64,000 nt of DNA from Pardosa pseudoannulata (lineage: Eukaryota > Arthropoda > Arachnida > Araneae > Lycosidae), in contig CM063502.1 in the NCBI GenBank assembly GCA_032207245.1, forward strand, positions 46,804,186-46,868,185. Direction: 5' to 3'. Both the position numbers and the translations under genes were made by a program. Positions 1-13,100 of this stretch are shown here, piece by piece. How positions within the stretch are numbered: position 1 is the stretch's first letter; each line of letters begins with the position of its first letter. Under the pieces are notes generated by a model. It ran no database searches. It had not been told where the DNA came from and was given only the letters and a program-made list of their open reading frames with translations.

Positions 1-7
1 GCTCTCT

Positions 8-85
<78 letters not shown>
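1..85. repeat. (CT)n(AT)n compound microsatellite
   Basis: The window opens with a CT/TC dinucleotide run that passes directly into a long AT run ending near base 85. It is simple-sequence DNA at the window edge, so its full length is unknown. Confidence 0.95.
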
Positions 86-87
<2 letters not shown>

Positions 88-468
88 AGGGAACCAAGGG
101 GTTAATTTGCCATTTTTTAACAATATTTGCAAAGAAGTCTGACTGATTAGGAAGTGATAAGAATTTTTTTTTTTTTAGTTTTCTTCTTTGTGGCATAATA
201 ATAAATCTTCAAAAGGCAAACAATATTTCTAATATTTTAGGAGTATGTTATCTGTTATGTAAACTAACGAACAAAATTGGACTCCTGGCTTTTTAAATAA
301 GATACTTGCTTAGGAGTTACGGAATCCGTTTTGGTTCCTCTTAATAGGCTTAATTTAATACAAAAAGTTTAACACAGATTCCTTTTAATACAGGTAAGTT
401 ACGATATAAGGTGTTTTATGTAGCTAAAAGATAATGTTTTATATTTATAACCCTATCTATCGGTTTAG

Positions 469-667
469 GTGCGCAAATGGATGAAGAAAAACTTGCTCCT
501 TTGCCTTACTGTATTAGCAGTTCTTCTGGGAATAGCTCTTGGATTTGTTGCAAGAATATTTTCATACACTACAGATACAGTAGAAGTAGTATCTTTCCCT
601 GGAGAACTTCTGATGAGAATGCTCAAAATGCTTATCCTCCCGCTTATAATATCTTCCATGATATCCG
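469..667 (+). CDS. EAAT exon a (TM1-TM2)
   Basis: The exon follows the acceptor ggtttag and ends before GTAAGT. It encodes a basic VRKWMKK start, the hydrophobic TM1, and the family-typical [18 protein letters not shown]. It ends in phase 1. The leading GTG is a valine codon after a splice site, not a start codon. Confidence 0.92.
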
Positions 668-3600
668 GTAAGTGCTATAAGTATTTGTCGTGGTGAGGCG
701 ATTTAGATCAGTAATATAATTGCTATTAATACGAGAAGTAAAATGCTTAGGATCTAAATCTGACCTCATCACAGTATTCATAATCCAATTTGGAAGACAA
801 TATGATACATAATTTGGGAATATATTAAAAAGATCTCAGTACTTAATTGCTAAGTATTCTGATGTTAGACACTTTAATGAAGAAAAGGGGTTGAAAATCA
901 ATTGTTAACCTTGAATTTGCAGAGGTAATGATATTAAGTTTTTTTTTAAATAAAGACGGGTGCACAGGTGCTATACATTCAATTTATCCATTTCGTTGAT
1001 TACTAATTGGTGTACTATAAACAATTCAGTAAAGTCTGGATTACAGAGTAGCACGCATTCAGGCTTCTCACTCGTTTACACACTCCAATAATTGTACGGA
1101 TTCCTACTAATATCACTTTATGTGTGTATTCAACATTATCAGCTAAATTGACGATCATTTTATGGATAAGAAAATGTTCTGTTTTACCAGTCCGTTAAAA
1201 GCAGCGTGACAACTAAGTTAATGATTTTGATTGAGTTTTGTAGTGAGGTACGTGAAAGTATATAAGCGAGAAATGAAATATTTTTAAAACCAAAATATGT
1301 TATAAGCAAGAGAAATATTACTAGCGGCAGAAAGTCCCCAAATAGAAAGTCGTAATTGGTGGATAAAAAATGTCTAATCTGAATAAGAAAAATCTGACAA
1401 AAATTTAAGATTTATTTTCTGAATCAAGATATAAGTGGTTCAGTGGCTAGTATGGAAAAATAGCGTGCCCCTGTGTTGAAACTGTGTCATGATTAAGCAA
1501 ATGACAAAACTGTGAGTTACAAATAGGAGACTGCAGGCCGCGCATAGCCGATATGATTAAAATTTCATCCTTTTATAACGGGTACACTTATATATATTTA
1601 TAGTTTTCATCGAAGAGGAGGAAATCTTCCAGAGGTCCATCCCGGCTTTAACCCTTTGAGGGGCACCCATAGAAACTTTTTGGTTTTCAATGAAATTGGT
1701 TTATAAATGTTATGTATGAACCTTTTAAATATTAAGCATATGAAAAATAAATTGTATTACTTGAAGAATAAGCAAGGGGTAAATTGACTGCGTAATCACC
1801 ACTCTTGGAACAACATGAAATGATATATTTTTTAATAACTTTGGAAAAATAATTAATAATTTCTATTAAAAGGGTGTATAAATGAAATAGATAAGAAATT
1901 TGTAAGTGAAGTTTAAACAGGTATTTTTATTTTAAAGTCTTAACTTTGAAAAATCAAATTTTTGCTTTTAGAATCTGGTTTGGATTGAACCTAATTCTAA
2001 AAGCAGGTTTTGACAGGAATAATTAAGAGAAGGAAACAAAATTAAGTGTCGATAGTTTGATGTATCAAAATTGAAATTGAAATTTTGATGAAAATCAAAA
2101 ACTTTTATCTATATAAATAAGAGAAAAAAATTTACAGCCGGTATATTATATATACCAGTGCCCTTCAAAGGGTTAATGCAACACAGGCCAAGGGATCCCG
2201 AAACTTCCAGGCATATATGTGTACAAATGATATTATATTCGACAAAAATAATTATATTTGGTGTCTATTTAAGCTCAGGATTTTTTATTATTTAATTTTA
2301 ATGTACGCCTTCACTACAGTCAGTTATGATAATGGAAAGCTTTTAAATGTGAAAGAGCATTTGTTAGAGGAAAAATCATTAGAACTAGTATAGGCAAATT
2401 TTTGGAGACAGTATGTATTTAAAGCTAAAAATGTAAGAGTTCGACGAAAACATTTTTAATTACACCTTCATAGCTAGGCGAAGACCCATAGGCAGGCCAA
2501 GCCTATGGGTCATTTGCTTGATCCCTGCTTCTAAATTACGAGGACCCACTTGAGCAAAGTCGTTCTTTCACCTTAAGGGTGCTTATTAAAACGAAAGGCG
2601 CACCCCTTTGTCTTAATACAAGTAGCGTATTCTCAATCGTGCTTGGTTTGTCCCAGTTTCATCAGAAACAAAAACAAAAACAACGGTCATTTTTCTCCAC
2701 GGAAAAATGTTTTTCTTTACTTTAGTCTTTCAATACATGCAAGCTTCATGCAGTGTTACCCCAATTCGTAAGTTTTTAGTAGCTAGGTGTTTTTATGTGA
2801 CTTTCTACATTTTTTTTCTTTGGCAAAATCGGATGTATTTTGGGTTTAAATACCTTTTTTAACTTGAAATCTTTGTAAGTGCCTTTTTTATAGTGCCAGA
2901 AGTCATTTCTAATTTCTATGCAGTAGACCTTTGATTTGGGAAGTTTTCTTTTAGAATCAAGGCTTCACTTTTCTGACATTTACATATGTTTGAAAAGTCT
3001 CAAGATGAAGTTTCACGATCATTTTTTTTATTTTAGTTTCAGTAGACATTTTTTTCCTTACACATTTAATACATTTTAAATACCTTTTATTGAAATAAAT
3101 TAACTGTGATTTTTACATCAACTTTTACAAGACACTATAATTTCTTGAGACGAATAGCTTTTCTTGGAAAGCTTAGTTACGTAACCTTCGAGCAATCTAT
3201 CAATATTAGGGGCTATTTTCAAAATAAACCTTTAATTCTAGATTCCAATTATAGCAAAATAGTACCGGACAATTATTCAGAATTTATCAAATTTTTATCT
3301 CAAATTGCAAACGAGAAAAATACATACAAAATCTTTTCAATAAAATGCGAACGATCTTCTACATATCTTTGATCTGTTAAAAAAAAATTATCTGATAGAA
3401 ACATAAAACATGAAGTTCCTCGCACCAAAACTATTTCCTAGCTATTGCCATGATGCATTGTAGCGTGTCAGGAATCTAAAAATATCCACCAGTAGCTGGA
3501 TGGTCAAAATGAAGACTAAATTTCTTTTACAATTGCCTATTTTTATAGGCATGGATATATTTCAGTGTTTGCAAGACCATCTCGACCTCCTTCCTCTTTC

Positions 3601-6600
3601 CGTGGTTCTTCCAGCATACAGTCATCAACATTTAGAGAATGGGTGTCATCTGCTCACAACATTATTCCAAATGAAATCAACAACCCAAAATTATCATACT
3701 GGGCCATTTTTAGTATGTTCAGACAAATCGATGTCTGAACAGTTAGGATTTTGCATATGGTACAGTATCCCACTGCTAGCATGAATATTCATATTTGCTC
3801 AAAATCAGCTGTAAGTAATAGATCCCAGTCTAGTTAGCACAGAAAAAAATTGACCCTTGTGCTCCAATCCTGATATGTTCTTTTAATGTCCTTCCAGCAT
3901 GCAGAGATACTCAGGATATTTGCTGGTGGTTATAGAAATATGATTCAACTGTATATTTTTAAGTTGAACATTTAAGTTTAACCAGTATATACCCAACTGT
4001 TTATTATGAAAAGACTTAATGAATTATTTCTTTTAAGGTTTAGCACAACTGGATGCAAAATCTTGCGGAAAAATGGGGTCTTGGGCTCTATTGTATTACA
4101 TATCAACTACAATATTTGCTGCTGTGTTGGGAATTATTTTAGTTCTTGCAATTCAGCCAGGCGACCCTACAATAAAAGAAATGAACGACTTTAGAGGCGA
4201 TACTCGAGAAGTATCAACGCTGGATGCTTTCTTAGATCTGATAAGGTACGGAATTTTTACACTTAAATAATGTATTGATGCACTTATTCAATTAAAGTAG
4301 TTGCAAGAAATAGCAAATTGAAATTGAAAATTTACTATGTTTTATTTTCTAATTTAAAGTTTATTCGAATCTGCCATTTATCACTAGAGAATAGAAACGG
4401 TTTACATAGAGTTTAGAGGTGAAGAGCTTGTGGGGTATCATAACTGCAACTGTTAACATTTTAATATAAAAATTAGTTTAGTTTTTCCTCAAGTGGTAAC
4501 AAAGAAAGGAATGCAATATTTCTGTGTTTCAGTTATAATGGAGTCAAAAATTTTCTTTTAATCAATTTCAGTATCGAATATGTGATGTTCAATGACTGTG
4601 TTGGTGGATATTGGTAATTAATAACAACAGCTAACAACAACACCTCCTATAATCTAAGAACCTGTTCTAATCTTGAGAAAGTACTTTTTTTACCTTGAAT
4701 AAATTACTGCATGGATTTTTTATTGTACTTAATTAAAATTAGAAAAATTCTTAACATCTCTTACATATTTTCATAATAATAAGTACTTCCCTAGTATAGT
4801 CCAGTTCTTGGCGTGGTTCTGGATATAAGGTTATGACTCCAACTCAGATAATCAATCCTTACTTCCAGAAAAAAACTTTAAATAAGTCATTGTGATGAAA
4901 ATATTTTCGGTAAAAATAATAACTAAAATAATACGGTTCAATTTAATACTTATTTTATAAATGTGTAAAAACTTTTCAATGAAAATATTCTACTGTATTA
5001 AACTGAGGAAAGGAAACAAGGAACATATCAAAATCATTTGCTCTTACCACCTGCCGAGGCCAAAAATGGAATGGAAAACTGAATGGAGATCCGATGGTCA
5101 AAGTTGGAATATCAAATATAAGCAGATGTTGGTGTAATGATACAGATAACAAACTCCGCTTTTATCCTATCTGTAAGTATACACACACATACAAGACCAA
5201 GTACAAGAAAATATTTGGCCGCCATAATTCATTATTTGGCAACCCTTACCAATGAGGATTCCCAGCAGATTCGTAACTTAAAACAATTCATAGAAACTTT
5301 TTATTATATTTATATAACTTCTGTATATAATTAACTGGAGGTCAGAAAGTTTTAAAAAATGTATAATCATGTATTTATTTAAAGTTTATTAAAATGAATA
5401 TCCAAACAAAAAGTAACAAAAAACATATGATAAAGCATTCATTAAAAACTAACTCATATTTAGTACTGCAATTATTCGCAGACGCGAAAATGCAGAGAGT
5501 AAAAGGTATAGTTTGTCTAACTAATTTTTTTCAGTTAAATATTCTTTCTCTAAACAAAGCTTCAGTTAGCACATTTTAATGTTATTGTTTTCCATCGGCC
5601 GCCCTAGAAATTTAGCCGCCTGTGTGAACGCATGGTCTGCATGCTTATTAGCCCCCGACCCTGTATATATATTTCAAAACTTTTGAAATTTCATTCTATT
5701 ATTAAGCATCTGAGTATGTTGTTTACAATCCTGCAGAATTGAGTTTAAGTTGTAAATGGTAACCAAATTATCAACATTAAAACTATTCAATTCAACACAT
5801 TGCATTAAATGCTGAATCAAAAATACATTTTTGTCTCAAACAGTAAAAAGCCAATAACTGTTAAGCTTTTTTGGAGCTTAATGAAATTCATACCAAAAGT
5901 ATGCTCTATGATTTGTTTATCAAGTCATTTTCTTACAGAAATATGTTTCCAGAAAACTTACTGACTGCATGCTTTCAACAAGTTGAGACTGTATTCAAAA
6001 AGAGGTCGAGAAATATAACAGTTGCACCCATGGAATATGTCGATGGAGAGGTGACAATTGCGAATGATTCCTTGGTTGTTAGTTATTTAGAGCGAACACA
6101 AGTTTATAAAGATGGAACAAATGTTTTAGGTAAGAAGCATACTTCAATATTTGTTTCAAAGCAACAAATGCCTTACCTGAGAAAAGTTTTTTACACCAAT
6201 ATATATACTCTCACCAAACTTTAAAGAAAATGTAATCAATTTTAAGCTTTTGGGATGAAATACAAGAACATTTATGTGGACAATATACCTTTCGAACTGA
6301 TAAATCAGTATTATAAAAGCCTATTTTGATTCAATGCAAAATAAAATGTTCTGCTCCGTTTAGACTAAAAACTTTCACTAGATCATTAATAGGGTCTAAT
6401 TTATGAAAACAATTTAATTTTATTATATGATGTAATATATATTTAAAAAACATAAAATATATACAAAGTGACAAAAATAGAAATCTGCTCACCCGCAAAA
6501 TAACTTGGATAGAACATGGATAATTATTTTTTAATTCTGTGAGCCCCAATTATATTAATACGAGTGCTATATTTTATAATACAGCCTGATAAAAGCAATT

Positions 6601-7012
6601 TTTTTAATTTTAAAATGTCAGATACTTCTAAAGTTTTAGTTTGGAAAATAAGATATTTTAATAATATAAAAATTTAGTTTCTAATATACATATTTCAAAA
6701 AGTTATCTTGCGGGTTAGTAAATTTCATTTTCTTTATTTGGTGCATATTTTCTACGTTATTTTAAAAAATATACTGTTTGAATAGACAAAACGAAATATT
6801 TAAGAGTTAAAATGCTATTAAATAATTTGCAAAAAAAGAAAAATCCCCAGCTCGTATTAATATTAATCATATATTAATATGTGAGATATTTTATTATACA
6901 ACATGGTAAAAGCAATTTCTTTTAATTTTAAGATACCAGATACCTCTAAAGTTTTAGTTTACAAAATAAAACAGATATTTTAATGCAATTTGATATAAAA
7001 ATTCAGTTTTTA

Positions 7013-7103
<91 letters not shown>

Positions 7104-10100
7104 GAATAAAGGAATTTGATTTTTTTTCATTTTGTGTATATTTTTTATGTTATTTTAAAAAAATATGCTGCATGAAATAACAAAACAAAATATTTTATAA
7201 GAGTTAGAGCACTATTAAATAATTTTAAAAAATCATTCTAAAAGAAATAGAGCACTTTCAAATAATTTTTAAAAGTCCTTCTAAAAGATATAGAAATTTT
7301 TATTTCATTATTAAGAGAAAAGAGGATATTATAATGAATATTTAAGTCTTGAAAGGTACTATGTTCCCTTAAAATTATTTTATTTCTATTCAAATTTCTT
7401 TCATATCTATAGATCTTCCTTCTATTTGTGACAAAATTAATTTTGCAACTTCACGCTTAACAAATATAGTTTTAACTTCAAGTACATATCTTGACTTCTT
7501 CTGTATTTAAGTATGTTCTGTATTTATATATTCAAGGAATTTCAAGGATATTATATACTCAAGATTTAAGTTTTTTCCAATTTTTATGCATTACACTAAT
7601 AATCTTCCTGCACATTTTGGTACCATTATTTTCACCATGTTATGGATAACATCCCCTTTTTTATGTGTCTGAAACGAGCATCAGTAATATAATATAATCA
7701 TAGTAATCACAGTAATATAATCATAAGGAGGCCAGTGCAAGCAGAAAGAGATTAAAACTGAACTAACTGATATAAAAAGGCCAAAATATAAAATGAAATA
7801 CTTGTTGAGTTTAATTTATATACATATAAATAATAAGCAACTTTCATAACTAAATTAACCTTTGAAAAATCTTTCTCATATTTCACTATTAATGCATATC
7901 TTCCAAACTATTCATAATACATATGTGACGTTCTGTGTACTGATTTAAATATATGATTATTATGACTTATATGTAAAATAATTAAATTGTTATAATTAAG
8001 TTGTTTTAAATTTTTAATTTTCAATATTAAAAATTCAGGTTATTTTCATATTTCTCATTCACCAACATTATTTTATACATAAATAATTTATGCAAGGGTA
8101 TTAAATCATGGTTAATGCAAAGATAAAGAGTAATCAATTAAATCTGTGAAAGAATTAATATTGCTAATGTAAAATATTTTCTGAAATCTTGCGCTGAAGA
8201 GTCTCCCCCATTTTATCATTAGATACACAAAGTAAATAAAACCTTCATTAAGAAATTAATTTTTCAAAGTATGGACATATTTATGAACATATAAATGAAT
8301 GAAAACTATAGCTATCTTGAATCTGTAGATATATATGTGGGAAAATGCTAGTTGAAAGGGAGTCTTAAAGATTTTTTCCAAAAACAACGCTTCTTTGTTC
8401 AAGTAATATGGAGCCTAGTGATAGATAATAAAAAATTATACACCATCCATAAAACGCTAGTCAGTATCCTGATGTACTGCCTTCCTGAAACATCGCTGGG
8501 AGTTTGCATGAAGGGTTGAAAATATAAATTGCCTAATATTTATAGGTTAAGGTTTATGCTACTGAAATGTCTTAAAGTTGCCTAAAGTCATTTGGTGGAG
8601 CCTTCCTCTCTTGAATCCCGTATCTGTCTAATCGAGGATTTGTCAGAGTATTCTTTCATATTGAACTTTTTTCCCCGTACTAATAAAAACACTCAGGTTC
8701 CTGATTATTTACGTCAAATGGTTCTTGAGATTCTGAGTGGTATTTACAGGGACGCCATAAGAATATACACCAATGGCAGCAAGAGTAAACCAAATCAGTC
8801 TGGTTGAGGAGTTTTAATTGGGAATTTCTCCTTAAAGCTTTCTAGACGTAATCCTGACGGCTGTTCAGTGTTTAGGAGTAAACTCATTTATATTAATAAG
8901 GATTTTTAAGGCTATTCTTTGACATACTAGCCCCAGAGGCTTGATTAATCCTTACTAATAGCCGTAATGAAATAGTTTCAATCTGCTCTTTCTTCCATGC
9001 TTTAGCAAAAAATGTTATTACACAATATCTTTAATATAAATAGTGGTGAGAGGCACATCCATGTAGCCATTCAACACCAGAGAACAATTATTGTTATGAC
9101 GACACTTTGAATGTTATAAAGCAATGGCTCATATGCGTATAACAAGATAGCCGATTGGATAGGACACTGCCTCTCAACTAGAATTCGCACGTTTTAATTT
9201 CTCTCTTGGCATACAAGTTCATGGCACTTCAAAATCGGTTTTAAGCAGTAGAATCCGATATTAGTTAACATTCGTATTGCAAAAAATTGACCATAACGTT
9301 CCAAGCCAAACCAAGTCCGTCGTTTAATATAATGCTAAGTGAATTCAATAACTTTTAAAATAAACATTGTTTTACTTATCTAGTTCGTGTTTATTGCAAA
9401 TCAATACCATTCAGCCCCGAAGATTATTTAAAATCTATTTATATCCTTAAGTTTATGCATCAAAAAATGTAACACATAAGCTGCTGCTTCTTGTAATGTT
9501 CAGTAAGATACATTATATTCAGTGGCTGCTGTAATTCAAATAATTAGAATTATTGAATAAGAAGTAGTCTACTTACCTTGCAAGGAATCCGATTATATTT
9601 TATAAATTTATTTGTTCCTTTGTGTGTATCAAGTTGCAAAATCTAGGTAAAGCTCAGTCTAGATTTGTCAGAAAAGTGTAAACAAGTAAAGTGATAAACA
9701 AGAATTAGATTTTCTCGAGCTGCTATAATCTGTATCATATATATTTATATTTACAGGTATCATTGTTTTCTGCATAGTATTTGGTATAATTGGAGGTCAA
9801 TTAGGGGATTTTGGAGCTCCTATGGTGCATTTTTTCGTAGTTCTTAATGAAATCATAATGAGAATTGTCATAGTAATTATGTGGTAAGTATCTTTTACTG
9901 TCACTTCTTAAAATATTTTAAGGCTAATCTAATAAATCAATTTTCTCATACAAGATAATTCTGTTATACGCAATCCCTCTTTTTTAATTAATGTTATTAA
10001 TATTTACAAATGTTGTGAGGCCCTTTAGTTGAATAATATATCACTACATAAAATTAATAAAAGGATAAAAAAAATTCCAGGATCATGTAATAAAAAAAGA

Positions 10101-13100
10101 AAGAAAAAAAGAAAAGAAATATTACGATGGTCAAAATTATTAGCAATGTTAATTTCTTTTTCTCAAATAAAGGACATTTTAACTGTATTTCCAATTGTAT
10201 TTCATTCTTTTATAAGTAAATGATAAAACTTTCTTTTCAACAGGTACTCTCCCTTTGGAATTATGTCTTTAATAATTGGAAAGATAATGGCAATCAATGA
10301 TTTAGCAAAAACTGCTGAACAGCTGGGTCTGTACATGTTGACAGTAGTAACTGGACTTGCGATTCACGCTTGTGTAACATTGCCATTCTTGTATTTCATA
10401 GTCACACATAAAAACCCTTTTACCTTTTTTAAGGGAATGCTGCAAGCTTGGGTAACTGCCTTAGGAACTGCTTCTAGGTAAGGTGTTTTTTGTTTTTTTA
10501 ACAGCGTTATTTTAAAGGAAGTAATTATTAAGTACAAATAATTCAGTAAAATTTCGAATTAATATTGGCTTTCTACAAGGGTTATTTTCCGCAGGTTTGG
10601 GTTTTAATTCCGACATGAGTAAAACTTGGCAAGCCAAAATCTCGACAAATCAATATGCAAATCGAAATGCTCAATTTGATTTAATTTCTGTTTATAACTA
10701 CACTAGAAGATTCGTCAGCAGAAATTGCTACACAATATAAATGAAATTTTCCAATCGTAAGGGGTATGAGAACTTTTGAATTCATGCATATAACTTAAAA
10801 AAGGAGCGTATTGAATTTGATAAACATTTTTTTATCCAGTACGTCCTCCTCTTTCGATTATCTAAAGAATCGAATCCCACTTCTAAAACTGTTTCACACT
10901 TTTGATTAATTTACACTTAATGACTTATCGTACCAAATTTTTATTTTGATATTAAGCATGTAAAATATCTGTAGTGTTTCTTATTTCCATGATTTTTATG
11001 CTTGTTTTTAGCGACAATGCGGTCTTGTGACCTACGACATGTCGATTCAATCCAAAAAAACCCATGATTTCAGCAAATTGGAGTCTAATTTTTCGCTTCC
11101 TCATCACACCCCTTACGATTGCAAATTTATTTGCCAGAAATTTCTGCCAACAGGTTTTCTAAAGCGAATATCGGGTGATAACGAGGCCAACAATGTGAGA
11201 ATGGTTCTTCGTTGAAGCCAACTCAACAATGGAAAAGAACGAGCAACATAATTAAGCGGTTTTTCTCACGATCTCAAAAACGGCTACACAAAATCGAATT
11301 ACACATATTCTAAGATGTTATTCACTACACGACACGACCGTGTATTAAATTACGTACCGATTGGTGCATGTGGATTTATATAATGTACAAACATTTCCTT
11401 GACATTCTACCGAAATTCAGCCCGAACATGCATAAAAGCTCATATCCGTTTAGTAATGTAGATTTGCTTAATAATTAATAGTTTAATAACTAAATGATTC
11501 AAATTATACAAATCCATTTTTACAATATGAAGTTACTCTTAAGCAATGAAATGAAAATTTAAGAAATTAGTTTTACTAAAAGAGATAAAACTGTATACAT
11601 TCTGTACCTAGTGAGATTCAAAAGAGGCGGAAGACTTTTAACATGAGATAGTTTACACCAATACAAATAATTTTCATGAAGATTGAATGGTCTAAAATGA
11701 AATGCAAATACGCTAGCGCATTTCGGATGTCGCTACTCAAATGTGAGAGCAATATCCCTGTACTGATTTATAGGAAGGAAAAGAACACAAGTAAGCAAAC
11801 GTAACCCGAGAAAGAAGAAACAAGAACCGTAAGAGAAACCGCAGTCAAATTTGCATCGCAGTGAATATAAGGCGGTAACGCCAAACCTGCAGCGGTTATT
11901 TCAGCATGCAATCGTTCTAACAGTAGTAGCATATAGGATAATAACATTTTAGAAATATTGAAAAAGCATATATGTATTTCCTGTACAAAGCTGCAATTTT
12001 TTTTTTTTTTTAGCGTATACACATTTATGTTCTAATCTGCTCAGACTGACGTACAAAAGACACAATGTGGTATGCAACGAAACTCTCGAGTCAGAATGTT
12101 GTACAGAAAGACATCAAGTCTAGGAAAAATTTACTTGACATCATGCAGATCCTCCACATACACAGACATCTACAACGAGCTCTGTTCTGTATATGTTAAC
12201 ATACTGACAGAATCTCAGCTTGAATAAAGCCATCTTTCAACATTATAATATCCATCCTCATCACTAGCAGCTGTCGTCAGATAGGCTGCGAAAGTATTTC
12301 ACAGACTTTAACACCTTTATGTACCTGATCGATAGATAACCTTTACTGAAAATATGAGGGCTAGATCATAGGAAAATGTGTGAAAGACACTGAATAAGTT
12401 CTATCACAAATGAACTCATTAAGTAGAAGATTTTATCTCATTTCCAAACCTCATCCAATAACTTCGATGTACACGTGTTTATAAAGTTCTTTAAATATCA
12501 TTTATTTATTTATTTAAGGAGGGGACGGCGGAGAGAATGAGATGTTACCATTGAGTCACTCCCGTTATTTTGTTTCGTGTTCTTTTAAAATCTATATTTT
12601 TTTTAAGGTTTAGAATTGATCATAACATTAAGATTTTATTTTACGTATAATCTGCAGCGCAGCAACATTGCCTGTGACGTTTCGTTGTTTAGAAGAAAAC
12701 AATGGAGTGGATAAACGAGTGACGCGTTTTGTTTTGCCTGTAGGGGCAACAGTAAACATGGATGGTACAGCTCTCTATGAAGCAGTTGCAGCCATATTTA
12801 TCGCTCAGATGAATGGAATTTACTTATCAGCTGGACAAGTTATATCTGTAAGGTAAGATTTTTTATCTTAAAACATCAATTATACATCGTTTGCTATATT
12901 TCTCATTTAAAAAAATTACAAAGCCGTTTTTTATATAATTAATTAATGTGGAACCCCTGAAATACATTTAATAATGATTTTATTTCACTGTTTTTTCAAA
13001 AATTTGCAAACTCTTAGATATTTAAAAAGATTCTGTGTGAGGTTTAAAAAAAAGTGTAATGTTGAAATATCTTGAATGAGAGCCTCATTTTAAAAAATGC

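Noticed and set aside
391..398. CAGGTAAG donor-like site before the first visible EAAT exon
   Set aside because: Only a 16-nt exon would fit between it and the nearest AG, and it adds no recognisable N-terminal sequence.
3500..3784. 94-codon + strand frame in the first transporter intron
   Set aside because: No known domain or compositional pattern of a protein; it lies inside an intron bounded by well-supported exons and has no splice partner.
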